This document shows, piece after piece, positions 9,257 through 17,683 of a stretch of 64,000 nucleotides of DNA (positions are counted from its first letter, which is position 1; each line of letters opens with the position of its first letter). The translations under genes were made by a program, and so were the position numbers. Location of the stretch: NCBI GenBank assembly GCA_900638155.1, contig LR134495.1:992001-1056000 (forward strand), given 5' to 3'. The DNA comes from Mannheimia haemolytica. GTDB lineage: Bacteria; Pseudomonadota; Gammaproteobacteria; Enterobacterales; Pasteurellaceae. The notes beneath the pieces were generated by a model. The model worked only from the letters and a program-made list of their open reading frames with translations. It made no database searches and was not told the DNA's origin.

Positions 9257-9283
9257 AAGTCAGGTAGAGATTACCTGACTTTT
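9257..9283 (+). terminator. Attenuator-like hairpin between lipoprotein and slam
   Basis: AAGTCAGGTA (9257-9266) pairs perfectly with TACCTGACTT (9272-9281) around a GAGAT loop, followed by only a short T run. This looks like a leaky terminator that would keep the translocator below its abundant cargo. Confidence 0.6.
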
Positions 9284-9307
9284 GGTCATTTATTACCCTC
9301 ATCAACT

Positions 9308-10606
9308 ATGCGGTTTTGTATTTCACTTTTTGCCTTTTTCTGTATGCAAGCAGCATTAGCAAATAATGCTAATCTTGAAGAACAATTAAAACAAGCTATT
9401 TACCAACAAGAATTTGAGGCGATCCAAGCTTTTCTAAAAGATTACCAACAGCAAAAAAATGCCGATCCTATGGTGATCGCTTACGCAAAAGCAAAATCAG
9501 CCTTTATTCAGCAAGATTACCAAACAGCGATTAGCATTTATCGACAAATGATAAGCCAAAAGCCGGAATTAAATTCTATTCGTATGGAACTTGCGATTGT
9601 TTTATTTGCAGATAAGCAAGATCACGTAGCTAAATTGCAATTTGAGAAAGTAAAAAGCATTACTGACTTGCCTGAAATAGCTTACCAAAAAATTGATGCT
9701 TATTTAGAGGCGATAAATCAACGTAACGACTGGCAATTTTATTTAAATCTCTCTTATCTTAAAACTAATAATGTGGCGAATGTATCTCGCCAGCCGCAAA
9801 TTGAGAATACAGGCTTTATTAAAAACGAAACTATGTTACCGCAGAAAGCGAATGGTTTTACATTTAATGTGGATTTAGCGAAAGATTTTAATTTATTCAC
9901 TTCTCACTATTTAAGTTTTCGTAATGAAACCACAGGGAAAATTTATTGGGACAATCACCGTTTTGATGATGTATCTAATCGAGTTTTATTGGGCTATGCC
10001 TATAAAAAATCAGATAAAACGCTACGCATTCAGCCGTTTTATGATAAACGTTGGTTCGGAAATAAGTCTTTTCATTGGTCTAATGGGCTCCAGCTTAGTT
10101 ATGATTTCTCTCTCTCTAACCAATGGAAGCATCAGACGGTGCTATTATTTGAAAAGCGGTCATTTTTTGATGAAAATTTGCAAGCGGGTAATATCAAAAC
10201 TTTCTCCAATACGTTGCTTTGGTTGCCTAATCCTAAACAACTATTTTATGTTGGAGGGGCAATTTCAAAAGAAAATGCAAGGGAAAAACAGTACGGCTCC
10301 ACAAGCAAAAATATTCGCCTAGGGTGGCTACAAGAATATCAATGTGGGATTTCTAGTCAGTTGAGTATTGCATTTACCCGTCGAACATTTCACGATGAGG
10401 CAATACTGGCGAGTATTATTCCTCTCAATAAAATCAGACGAGATAAAATCTATAATGTAAATGCTAAGCTTTGGAAACGAGATTGGCACTTATTAGGTGT
10501 TACCCCTAAATTAAGTGTTGTATGGAAAAAGCAGCAGAGTAATTTAGCTAGCCTCTACGCTTACACCGATAAACAAATCACACTTTTATTTGAAAAGAGC
10601 TTTTAA
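9308..10606 (+). CDS. Slam-type outer-membrane surface lipoprotein assembly modulator (DUF560)
   Basis: Predicted outer-membrane protein that exports a partner lipoprotein to the cell surface. 432 residues: a signal peptide (about 1-18, cleavage after ALA), a periplasmic helical TPR-like domain (about 20-145, with the repeat-like FIQQDYQTAISIYRQMISQ), then a region of alternating amphipathic strands (about 150-432) ending in aromatic LLFEKSF, as expected for a BAM-inserted barrel. This two-part layout and the length match Slam proteins of Neisseria and Pasteurellaceae. It lies 63 bases after its likely cargo gene. Substrate pairing is inferred from adjacency. Confidence 0.85.
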   Translation: MRFCISLFAFFCMQAALANNANLEEQLKQAIYQQEFEAIQAFLKDYQQQKNADPMVIAYAKAKSAFIQQDYQTAISIYRQMISQKPELNSIRMELAIVLFADKQDHVAKLQFEKVKSITDLPEIAYQKIDAYLEAINQRNDWQFYLNLSYLKTNNVANVSRQPQIENTGFIKNETMLPQKANGFTFNVDLAKDFNLFTSHYLSFRNETTGKIYWDNHRFDDVSNRVLLGYAYKKSDKTLRIQPFYDKRWFGNKSFHWSNGLQLSYDFSLSNQWKHQTVLLFEKRSFFDENLQAGNIKTFSNTLLWLPNPKQLFYVGGAISKENAREKQYGSTSKNIRLGWLQEYQCGISSQLSIAFTRRTFHDEAILASIIPLNKIRRDKIYNVNAKLWKRDWHLLGVTPKLSVVWKKQQSNLASLYAYTDKQITLLFEKSF

Positions 10607-10627
10607 ATTAGGGGCATAGCCCCTAAT
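10607..10627. terminator. Short perfect hairpin between slam and msrA
   Basis: ATTAGGGGC (10607-10615), loop ATA, GCCCCTAAT (10619-10627): a nine-base perfect stem starting right after the slam stop and lying 12 bases past the convergent msrA stop. The T tract is weak on both strands, so it may act as a bidirectional barrier or RNA 3' end stabiliser. Confidence 0.6.
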
Positions 10628-10638
10628 GTTTAATGATG

Positions 10639-11145
10639 TTACTGGTTCTTCAAAATCTCATTCATCAGCTGAATATCAATATGGCAGTAGCCGTTTGGGT
10701 TTTTCACTAAATATTCTTGGTGATACTCTTCGGCAGGGAAATATTGCTCTAACATTTGGTTTTCTACTGCCAGCGGTTTATCAAATTGGGTCTGCAATTG
10801 GGCAAGTGCAGCAGTTACCACCGGTTCGTCTTGTGGGTCAGTATAATAAATGCCGGTGCGATATTGAATGCCAATATCGCCACCTTGCTGATTAATACTC
10901 ACAGGATCAATCACTTTAAAGAAATAATCCAACAGTTTCGCCAAGCTAATTTGGTTGGCATCATAAGTTACTTTTACCACCTCAGCGTGTCCGCTGCCTG
11001 CACACACATCTTGGTAAGTCGGATTGTCAGTATTGCCATTAGCATAGCCTGATTGAGCCTTAAGTACACCATTAATCCGTTGCATAAAAGATTCCACACC
11101 CCAGAAACAGCCTCCGGCTAAGTAAATTTCACGAATATTTTGCAT
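10639..11145 (-). CDS. msrA: Peptide methionine sulfoxide reductase MsrA
   Basis: Reduces methionine-S-sulfoxide in oxidised proteins. The 168-residue protein has the MsrA active-site motif GGCFWGVE with nucleophile Cys13, the segment TDNPTYQDVCAGSGHAEVV, and a later HQEYLVKNP region. No MsrB domain is attached, unlike the fused MsrAB or PilB forms. Start at 11145 is supported by GAGAGGTAAT just upstream on the minus strand. It has no signal peptide, so it is cytoplasmic. Its neighbours are unrelated; it appears to be a single-gene unit. Confidence 0.95.
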   Translation of the reverse strand: MQNIREIYLAGGCFWGVESFMQRINGVLKAQSGYANGNTDNPTYQDVCAGSGHAEVVKVTYDANQISLAKLLDYFFKVIDPVSINQQGGDIGIQYRTGIYYTDPQDEPVVTAALAQLQTQFDKPLAVENQMLEQYFPAEEYHQEYLVKNPNGYCHIDIQLMNEILKNQ

Positions 11146-11322
11146 ATTACCTCTCTATCTTGTGTAACTTTTTTTAAAATTTAACCGCTTGTGATGAATA
11201 ATAAAATACCATAATTTGGTTTTTGTCAATTTTTGTCTTAATTGATGATAATTTCGCAAGATTTTTTACGTAAAAATAGGTATAGTATCGGCACTTTTTA
11301 GTTATTTTATATTAGAGGTTCT

Positions 11323-12585
11323 ATGGGTACGCTAAATAGCCTTTTAGGCATTATTGTTTTACTGCTTATTGCATTTTTATTTTCAACTAATAAGCGTTCG
11401 ATTAGCTTACGTGCAGTATTAGGTGCGTTAGCATTACAGGTTGCTATTGGTGCATTAGTGCTTTATGTTCCGGCAGGACGTGATGCCTTAAATGCAATGG
11501 CAAATGGTGTGTCAAAAGTGATTTCTTATGGTAATGAGGGGATTTCATTTTTATTCGGTGGCTTAGTCAGCGATAAAATGTTTGAAGTATTTGGCGGAGG
11601 TGGCTTTGTGTTTGCCTTCCGTGTGCTTCCAACCATTATTTTCTTCTCTGCATTAATTTCATTGCTTTACTATATTGGTGTGATGCAATGGGTGATCCGC
11701 ATTTTAGGTGGTTTATTACAAAAAGCATTAGGTACTTCAAAAGCGGAATCAATGTCTGCCGCAGCGAATATCTTTGTAGGACAAACTGAAGCACCACTGG
11801 TAGTAAAACCGTATATTAGTAAAATGACTGAATCTGAGCTCTTTGCGATTATGGCGGGTGGTTTAGCCTCTATTGCTGGTTCGGTAATGGCAGGTTACGC
11901 TGGAATGGGGGTGCCACTCACTTACTTGATTGCTGCTTCCTTTATGGCTGCTCCAGCAGGTTTATTATTTGCGAAAATTATGGTACCACAGACTGAAAAA
12001 TTCCGTGATGAATTAGAAGCAGTTGATTTAGAAAAACCGGCAAATATTCTTGATGCGGCAGCAGCTGGTGCAGGCTCCGGTATGCAACTTGCCTTAAACG
12101 TAGGGGCAATGTTAATTGCATTTGTCGCATTAATTGCATTAATTAATGGTATTTTAGGTGGTGTAGGTGGCTGGTTTGGCTACGAAACCTTAAACTTAGG
12201 TCAAATTTTCGGTTGGATTTTCAAACCGCTTGCATGGGTAATCGGTGTACCTTGGGAAGAAGCTGAAATTGCAGGTCAAATGATTGGTTTAAAACTTGCG
12301 GTGAATGAATTTGTTGGTTATTTAGAGTTTGCTAAATATTTAACTCCTGAGTCAACCGTGCATTTAAGTGAAAAAACAGTTGCAATTATTACCTTTGCAC
12401 TTTGTGGCTTTGCAAACTTCAGCTCGATTGCGATTCTAATCGGTGGAATTGGTGCAATGGCACCTAATCGCCGTGGAGATATTGCACGCTTAGGTATTAA
12501 AGCGGTTATTGCAGGTTCACTTGCAAACTTAATGAGTGCAACTATTGCAGGTTTATTTATCGGCTTAGGCGGCGCAGTTTTATAA
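11323..12585 (+). CDS. nupC: NupC-family concentrative nucleoside transporter
   Basis: Inner-membrane cation-coupled nucleoside importer. The 420-residue length fits the bacterial CNT family. Features include conserved [13 protein letters not shown] (about 151-163), the [21 protein letters not shown] region (about 312-332), and [21 protein letters not shown] near the C-terminus, all family signatures. The downstream deoC and deoD break down imported deoxynucleosides. AGAGG lies upstream of the ATG, and a TATAGT at 11281-11286 could be its -10. A strong terminator separates it from deoC, so deoCD may have its own promoter. Confidence 0.93.
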   Translation: MGTLNSLLGIIVLLLIAFLFSTNKRSISLRAVLGALALQVAIGALVLYVPAGRDALNAMANGVSKVISYGNEGISFLFGGLVSDKMFEVFGGGGFVFAFRVLPTIIFFSALISLLYYIGVMQWVIRILGGLLQKALGTSKAESMSAAANIFVGQTEAPLVVKPYISKMTESELFAIMAGGLASIAGSVMAGYAGMGVPLTYLIAASFMAAPAGLLFAKIMVPQTEKFRDELEAVDLEKPANILDAAAAGAGSGMQLALNVGAMLIAFVALIALINGILGGVGGWFGYETLNLGQIFGWIFKPLAWVIGVPWEEAEIAGQMIGLKLAVNEFVGYLEFAKYLTPESTVHLSEKTVAIITFALCGFANFSSIAILIGGIGAMAPNRRGDIARLGIKAVIAGSLANLMSATIAGLFIGLGGAVL

Positions 12586-12594
12586 AAACACTCT

Positions 12595-12631
12595 GATTAA
12601 AACCACTAGAAATAGTGGTTTTAATCTTTTT
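12595..12631 (+). terminator. Strong intrinsic terminator after nupC
   Basis: Perfect 14-base stem GATTAAAACCACTA (12595-12608) / TAGTGGTTTTAATC (12613-12626) with a stable GAAA tetraloop, followed by five T. Confidence 0.93.
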
Positions 12632-12668
12632 AGCTCAACGTAAACGGTTGCATTACTGTATGCTATTT

Positions 12669-12677
12669 ACAAGCGGT
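12669..12677 (+). repeat. DNA uptake signal core (ACAAGCGGT)
   Basis: ACAAGCGGT followed by an AT-rich stretch (TAAATTTTTATA), as in the Apl-type uptake sequence of the A. pleuropneumoniae branch. It is a clear intergenic single copy, between nupC and deoC. Confidence 0.8.
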
Positions 12678-12723
12678 TAAATTTTTATATTATTTTACAA
12701 ATAAGAATGAAAAGGAGGAAATA

Positions 12724-13500
12724 ATGACATTAAAAGATTCGGCAAAATTGGCGTTATCTTTGATGGATTTAACGACACTGAACGAAAATGATACAGATGA
12801 AAAAGTTATTTCGTTGTGTCAGCAAGCTAAAACATTATATGGCACGCCTGCCGCAGTATGTGTTTACCCTCGTTTTGTGCCGATTGCCCGTAAAACATTA
12901 CAGTCAGAAGGTATTGAACAAGTAAGAATTGCGACGGTGACTAATTTTCCTCACGGTAATAGCGATGTTGAAATTGCCGTTGCTGAAACGAAAGCTGCTA
13001 TCGCTTATGGGGCTGATGAAGTTGATGTTGTCTTTCCATACAAAGCACTGATTAGCGGTGATGAAAAGGTCGGTTTTGAACTGGTAAAACAATGTAAAGC
13101 CATTTGTGCGGCTAATAATGTGTTACTTAAAGTTATTATTGAAACCGGTGAATTACAAACTGAAGAATTAATTCGCAAGGCGAGTGAGATTTCTATTCGA
13201 GCGGGTGCGGATTTTATTAAAACATCTACCGGTAAAGTAGTGGTGAACGCAACATTAGACTCAGCTCGTATTATGCTTGAAACTATTCGTGATTTAGGTG
13301 TAGCAGAGTGTGTTGGCTTTAAGGCGGCAGGAGGAGTAAAAACCTCGGAAGAAGCGGCACAATATCTAGCACTCGCAGAGTCAATTTTGGGTAATGGTTG
13401 GGTAAATGCATCACATTTTCGCTTCGGTGCATCAAGTTTATTAGCTAATTTATTAGCAACATTGAACGATGAGCAGCAACAAGCTGTTCAAGGCTATTAA
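12724..13500 (+). CDS. deoC: Deoxyribose-phosphate aldolase
   Basis: Cleaves 2-deoxyribose-5-phosphate to acetaldehyde and glyceraldehyde-3-phosphate. At 258 residues it is the long E. coli-like type. The Schiff-base lysine is in [12 protein letters not shown]; the supporting lysine is in [11 protein letters not shown], and [11 protein letters not shown] forms the phosphate-binding end of the TIM barrel. An excellent Shine-Dalgarno (AAGGAGG) precedes the ATG. deoD follows 20 bases on in the same operon, so deoxynucleosides taken up by NupC can be used for carbon and bases. Confidence 0.96.
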   Translation: MTLKDSAKLALSLMDLTTLNENDTDEKVISLCQQAKTLYGTPAAVCVYPRFVPIARKTLQSEGIEQVRIATVTNFPHGNSDVEIAVAETKAAIAYGADEVDVVFPYKALISGDEKVGFELVKQCKAICAANNVLLKVIIETGELQTEELIRKASEISIRAGADFIKTSTGKVVVNATLDSARIMLETIRDLGVAECVGFKAAGGVKTSEEAAQYLALAESILGNGWVNASHFRFGASSLLANLLATLNDEQQQAVQGY

Positions 13501-13520
13501 TTAATAAAGAGGAACATAAA

Positions 13521-14240
13521 ATGGCTACTCCACACATTAACGCACCTGAAGGTGCTTTCGCAGACGTTGTAATTATGCCGGGCGATCCGCTTCGTGCTAA
13601 ATATATCGCTGAAACCTTTTTAGAAGACGCAAAAGAAGTAACTAATGTTCGCAATATGTTAGGCTACACCGGCACTTACAAAGGTCGTCGTATTTCAGTA
13701 ATGGGGCACGGTATGGGGATTCCGTCTTGCTCTATTTACGCTAAAGAGCTAATTACCGAATATGGTGTGAAGAAAATTATCCGTGTTGGTTCTTGCGGTG
13801 CGGTGCGTAATGATGTCAAAGTGCGTGATATTGTAATCGGTGTTGGGGCTTGTACCGATTCTAAAGTAAACCGTATTCGCTTCCGTGATAACGATTTCGC
13901 AGCGATTGCCGACTTTGATATGACATTAGCGGCACACCAAGCAGCCAAAGCAAAAGGCATTGAAGCTCGTTTCGGTAACTTATTCTCTGCGGATTTATTC
14001 TACTCACCTGATGTCGAAATGTTTGATGTAATGGAAAAATACGGCATTTTAGGCGTAGAAATGGAAGCAGCAGGCATTTATGCGGTAGCGGCAGAATATG
14101 GAGCAAAAGCATTAGCAATTTGCACCGTTTCAGACCATATCCGCACCGGTGAGCAAACTACCTCTGAAGAACGTCAATTAACCTTTAATGGTATGATTGA
14201 AATTGCGTTAGAGTCAGTATTAATTGGCGATAAGCAATAA
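13521..14240 (+). CDS. deoD: Purine nucleoside phosphorylase, DeoD type
   Basis: Phosphorolysis of purine (deoxy)nucleosides to free base and (deoxy)ribose-1-phosphate. 239 residues, the hexameric DeoD size. Seen motifs: N-terminal TPHINA with the His that contacts the sugar of the neighbouring subunit, MPGDPLRAK phosphate loop, VGSCGAV, and [14 protein letters not shown] with the substrate Glu. Asp in TVSDHI is the catalytic base position. GAGG precedes the start. It is the last gene of deoCD, followed by an uptake-signal terminator. Confidence 0.96.
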   Translation: MATPHINAPEGAFADVVIMPGDPLRAKYIAETFLEDAKEVTNVRNMLGYTGTYKGRRISVMGHGMGIPSCSIYAKELITEYGVKKIIRVGSCGAVRNDVKVRDIVIGVGACTDSKVNRIRFRDNDFAAIADFDMTLAAHQAAKAKGIEARFGNLFSADLFYSPDVEMFDVMEKYGILGVEMEAAGIYAVAAEYGAKALAICTVSDHIRTGEQTTSEERQLTFNGMIEIALESVLIGDKQ

Positions 14241-14251
14241 TATTTAATCTT

Positions 14252-14304
14252 ACAAGCGGTGAAATTTTGCAAAAAATTTGCAGAATTTCACCGCTTGTTA
14301 TTTT
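14252..14304. terminator. Inverted uptake-signal terminator after deoD
   Basis: ACAAGCGGTGAAATT (14252-14266) pairs with AATTTCACCGCTTGT (14284-14298), and an inner TGCAAA/TTTGCA stem lengthens it; TATTTTT follows. Two opposed ACAAGCGGT cores thus form an intrinsic terminator, which can also serve the convergent AraC gene. Confidence 0.88.
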
Positions 14305-14315
14305 TGATTCTTCCT

Positions 14316-15167
14316 TTATCTTCCTTTCGGGCTTTCGCCAAACTGCCTTTTATATTCTCGACTAAACTGGCTTGGGCTTTCATAGCCGACTTGATAGGCG
14401 GTTTCACTCACGCTTACTCCTGCTTGTAGTTTTTCCCTTGCCGCATTTAGTCTTAACGATTTCTGATATTGCAGTGGTGTCATTGAAGTTACGCTTTTAA
14501 AATGAGCGTAAAACCCCGCCACGCTCATTCCTATCTCTTCAGCCAGTGCTGACATATTTAGTGTATCGGCAAATTTTCTTTCTAAGATTTTTGTTGCATT
14601 GGCAATTTTAGCAATATTGCCATCTTGAGAGAGTAGAGAGCGTATATAGCCACCTTGCTCAGATTGTAATAAATAGAAATAGAGCTCGTTTAATATCAAT
14701 GGTGCAAGAAAATGAATATGATTTGGAGAATTAAGCAAATTTAGTAAGCGTAACAAACAGTCTTTAATTTCATTCCCCAGCTCCCATTTAGTGCGTTGGT
14801 TAATGTTTTCACTTATTTTCTGTGGGGGAAGCTGCGTGATGATTTTGGCAATAAGATCAAAATCCAAGCGTAGTGAAATCGCAAGATAAGGCTGATTTTC
14901 TGCAACTGATAAGGTTTGGGTAACAATCGGCAAATTCACAGGGCAAAACATCATTTCCTGATTACCGAAGACTTGGCAATGTCCATTGGTACAGATTTGT
15001 CGCTCGCCTAATAATACTACACATAAACTTGGGTCTTGGATATAACCGTTAAACCTAATAGAACGATCGGCAGCGTGAACGGTTAGCCCTGAAATGGGAG
15101 TAGCCCAAAGTTCATTTTTCGGAGCGAGGGCAAAAATAGATTCAATAATAGCTCGATGAGTTTGCAT
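14316..15167 (-). CDS. AraC-family transcriptional regulator (AraC_N type)
   Basis: 283 residues. The N-terminal part (about 20-165) resembles the cupin-like AraC_N domain of regulators that act beside oxidoreductases, and the C-terminal 95 residues form the double helix-turn-helix: MSALAEEIGMSVAGFYAHFK and VSETAYQVGYESPSQFSREY. It is divergent from ohr, with 114 bases between start codons, which is the usual layout of a local regulator. I infer that it controls the ohr-nitroreductase-OYE-GST set. No inducer is evident from sequence. Confidence 0.85.
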   Translation of the reverse strand: MQTHRAIIESIFALAPKNELWATPISGLTVHAADRSIRFNGYIQDPSLCVVLLGERQICTNGHCQVFGNQEMMFCPVNLPIVTQTLSVAENQPYLAISLRLDFDLIAKIITQLPPQKISENINQRTKWELGNEIKDCLLRLLNLLNSPNHIHFLAPLILNELYFYLLQSEQGGYIRSLLSQDGNIAKIANATKILERKFADTLNMSALAEEIGMSVAGFYAHFKSVTSMTPLQYQKSLRLNAAREKLQAGVSVSETAYQVGYESPSQFSREYKRQFGESPKGR

Positions 15168-15281
15168 AATAATCTCACTTTTAGAAAATTAGACATATTT
15201 TATAGAAAATCAGGCAAGACGACAAATAGCAAAAAGCGGATAATAGCCCCAATCAAATAAAGCATTTAATAGGAGCAAAAT

Positions 15282-15713
15282 ATGAAAATTTTTTATCACA
15301 CATCAGCAACCGCAACCGGTGGTCGTGACGGCAGAACTCAAGTGGATGACGGTTCTATCGGTTTTGATTTAGTCGGTTTCCAAAACGAAAGCGGCAAAGT
15401 AGGGACTAACCCGGAACAATTATTCGCAATGGGCTATGCTGCCTGCTTTGACAGTGCGATGAACCACGTTGCCCCAACCTTAGGGATTAAACCAACCAAA
15501 TCCAGCACCACTGTGGCAGTTGGGATTGGTCAAAAAGCTGATGGTGCTTTCGGCTTAGATTTAGATATTACCATTACTGTGGAAGGCATTAGTGCGGAAG
15601 AAGCGAAAACTTTAATTAGCAAAGCACACGAAGTTTGCCCATATTCAAATGCAACCCGTGGTAATGTAGATGTGCGTTTACACGTTAAAGTCGTGAGTGA
15701 ATTTGACTTATAA
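15282..15713 (+). CDS. Ohr/OsmC-family organic hydroperoxide resistance protein
   Basis: Thiol peroxidase that detoxifies organic hydroperoxides. 143 residues, with the two redox cysteines in the family contexts GYAACFDSAM (Cys55) and EVCPYSNATRGN (Cys119); the conserved arginine lies near residue 18 in GRDGR. These contexts point to Ohr rather than the OsmC or YhfA branches. AGGAG precedes the ATG. It is the first of four same-strand enzyme genes opposite an AraC regulator. Ohr is usually controlled by the MarR-type OhrR; an AraC neighbour is less usual. Confidence 0.9.
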   Translation: MKIFYHTSATATGGRDGRTQVDDGSIGFDLVGFQNESGKVGTNPEQLFAMGYAACFDSAMNHVAPTLGIKPTKSSTTVAVGIGQKADGAFGLDLDITITVEGISAEEAKTLISKAHEVCPYSNATRGNVDVRLHVKVVSEFDL

Positions 15714-15735
15714 AAAATAAATAGGGGAAATGAAA

Positions 15736-16413
15736 ATGTTAGATTTTGAAACCACGGTCAAAACCCGTCAATCTATTCGTAAATTTCTACCAACCCCGAT
15801 GACGGAAGCGGAAATCAAACAAATCCTTGCCGATGCGCAAAATGCACCTTCAGCTTGTAATACGCAACCTTGGGTGGTGCATATTGCCTCAGGCGAAACA
15901 TTGGAACGTTTGAAAGCTCGTTTTAAAAAGACCTTTGAGACAGGCATTAACGATGCGGATTTTGAGTTCAATCAAACGAAATTTACCGGCGACTACGAAC
16001 CACGTTGGCGTAACCAATACAGCCACGTTTTTACCACCAGCTACGGCATTCCCCGTGAAGATAAAGCCGGTCGCCAAGTGGTGTATGATGACAATATTGT
16101 CGGTTACGGTGCGCCACATATGGCATTCCTATTTATGCCAAGCATTGACGGACACGATGTCAATATTGCCAGCGATGTCGGTATGTATTCGCAAACTTTC
16201 TTGCTCTCACTCACCGCTCGTGGTTTTGGCGGCATTCCGCAGCTTGCCCTTGCAATGTTTGCCAAAGATGTGCGTGAAGAGCTGGGTATCCCTGAACATC
16301 ACAAGCTCCTCCACGCCATTTCTTTCGGACACCCAGACTGGGACGCTATGCAGAACAAGCACCACTTAGGGCGTGTGCCGGTGGAAGAGAGTGCGACCTT
16401 ACATTGGCAATGA
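15736..16413 (+). CDS. Nitroreductase-family flavoprotein
   Basis: FMN-dependent NAD(P)H oxidoreductase of the nitroreductase fold, 225 residues. Motifs: KTRQSIRKFLPTPM at the N-terminus (FMN phosphate contact), NAPSACNTQPW (about 37-47), and GFGGIPQLAL with a C-terminal SFGHPDW. Two ATGs are possible, 15730 and 15736; AGGGGA sits seven bases before the second, which is preferred. Substrates of the family include nitroaromatics, quinones and enals. It lies 22 bases after ohr, so it is probably co-transcribed. Confidence 0.88.
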   Translation: MLDFETTVKTRQSIRKFLPTPMTEAEIKQILADAQNAPSACNTQPWVVHIASGETLERLKARFKKTFETGINDADFEFNQTKFTGDYEPRWRNQYSHVFTTSYGIPREDKAGRQVVYDDNIVGYGAPHMAFLFMPSIDGHDVNIASDVGMYSQTFLLSLTARGFGGIPQLALAMFAKDVREELGIPEHHKLLHAISFGHPDWDAMQNKHHLGRVPVEESATLHWQ

Positions 16414-16454
16414 ACAAGCGGTTGATTTTTCGCAAAAATTTGCAAAAATCAACC
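16414..16454 (+). repeat. Uptake-signal hairpin between nitroreductase and OYE genes
   Basis: ACAAGCGGT (16414-16422) starts right after the stop. GGTTGATTTTT (16420-16430) pairs with AAAAATCAACC (16444-16454), with an inner GCAAA/TTTGC stem. The T run that follows is offset (TTACTTTTTTAGGAG), so it may terminate part of the transcripts before the OYE ribosome site. Confidence 0.7.
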
Positions 16455-16475
16455 TTACTTTTTTAGGAGAATACG

Positions 16476-17600
16476 ATGACAAATTTATTTACCCCTTATA
16501 CTCTGAATAACGATGTAGAAATTAAAAACCGCCTTGTGGTTGCCCCAATGACCCATTCCGCCTCCAACGATGACGGCACAATTAGCGAGCAAGAACGCCA
16601 TTTCTTGCATAATCGTGCAGCAGATATGGGCTTATTTATCACCGCAGCAACCGGGGTAATGCGTAACGGCAAGGCATTTTACGGTCAGCCGGAAGCCCTT
16701 GATGAACGCTATTTGGCAAGCCTGACAGAAACTGCCAAGATCTTGAAAAATCAAGGTAGCAAAGCGATTTTGCAAATTTTCCACGGTGGGGCACAAGCTA
16801 TTCCTGCCTTGCTTGACGGGGAGAATGCGGTTGCACCGTCTGATCACTCCAACGGTGCTAAAGCCCTAACTACGGACGAAGTGAAGCAAATGATCCAAGC
16901 CTTTGCCAACGCCACCGAGTTAGCCATTCAAGCCGGTTTTGACGGGGTGGAAATTCACGGGGCGAACGGCTATTTAATTCAACAATTCTTCTCGGCTGAA
17001 TTTAATCAGCGTCACGATGAATGGGGCGGTAGTCTTGAAAAACGCTTGCGTTTCCCGTTAGCGGTGGTAGATGCGGCAGTCAGCGTGCGTGAAAAGCACA
17101 ACCGACCTGATTTTATTATCGGCTACCGTTTCTCACCGGAAGAGCCGGGCGAATACGGCTTAACCATGACCGATACCTATGCCCTGATTGATGCTCTGTG
17201 CGAAAAACCGTTGCAATATTTGCACATTTCACTGTGGGATTTCGGCAAAAAAGCCCGCCGTGGAGCAGATACCAACCTCACACGTATGCAACTGGTATAC
17301 CAACACATCAACGGGCGTTTACCGCTGATCGGTGTGGGTAACTTATTAACCGGCGAACAGATCCGCAACGCCTATGCAACAGGCTGGGCAGAATTTATCG
17401 CCTTGGGCAAAGCAGTAATGCTCAACCCGAACGTGGCGACCTTGTTGAAAGAAAATCGAGACAGCGAGATCGTAAGCGAACTCGACCCGCAACAAGCCGA
17501 CCACTACGGCATTCCCGACAGACTATGGAGCTACTGCGTGCAAGGTGGTGCTTGGTTACCACCGCTTAAAGGGCAAAACTGGCAACCAATGGATATTTAA
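16476..17600 (+). CDS. Old Yellow Enzyme-family NADH:flavin oxidoreductase
   Basis: FMN-containing TIM-barrel ene-reductase, 374 residues. Seen: VVAPMTHSASN near the N-terminus (FMN contact), ILQIFHGGAQA (about 100-110), FDGVEIHGANGYLIQQF (about 153-169), and the diagnostic QRHDEWGGSLEKRLRFPL (about 180-197). The EIHGANGY segment carries the His/Asn substrate-binding pair. C-terminal GRP-like residues (LPLIGVGNLLTG) hold the phosphate end of the barrel. AGGAG precedes the ATG. It likely reduces electrophilic alkenes such as enones, fitting the defence genes around it. Confidence 0.9.
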   Translation: MTNLFTPYTLNNDVEIKNRLVVAPMTHSASNDDGTISEQERHFLHNRAADMGLFITAATGVMRNGKAFYGQPEALDERYLASLTETAKILKNQGSKAILQIFHGGAQAIPALLDGENAVAPSDHSNGAKALTTDEVKQMIQAFANATELAIQAGFDGVEIHGANGYLIQQFFSAEFNQRHDEWGGSLEKRLRFPLAVVDAAVSVREKHNRPDFIIGYRFSPEEPGEYGLTMTDTYALIDALCEKPLQYLHISLWDFGKKARRGADTNLTRMQLVYQHINGRLPLIGVGNLLTGEQIRNAYATGWAEFIALGKAVMLNPNVATLLKENRDSEIVSELDPQQADHYGIPDRLWSYCVQGGAWLPPLKGQNWQPMDI

Positions 17601-17609
17601 TCATTACAG

Positions 17610-17660
17610 ACAAGCGGTCATTTTTTTGTAAAAATTTGCAATTAAGTGACCGCATTTTTT
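17610..17660 (+). terminator. Uptake-signal hairpin after the OYE gene
   Basis: ACAAGCGGT (17610-17618) begins the element; GCGGTCA (17614-17620) pairs with TGACCGC (17647-17653), followed by ATTTTTT. A weaker inverted-uptake terminator 24 bases before the GST ATG. Confidence 0.6.
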
Positions 17661-17683
17661 CAATTATCTGAAGGAGAAAAATT

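Noticed and set aside
10626..10895. Plus-strand open frame opposite msrA
   Set aside because: It lies wholly antisense to a confident MsrA gene and shows no family motif.
11223..11260. CRP site upstream of nupC
   Set aside because: ATTGATGATAATTTCGCAAG has only a loose match to TGTGA-N6-TCACA.
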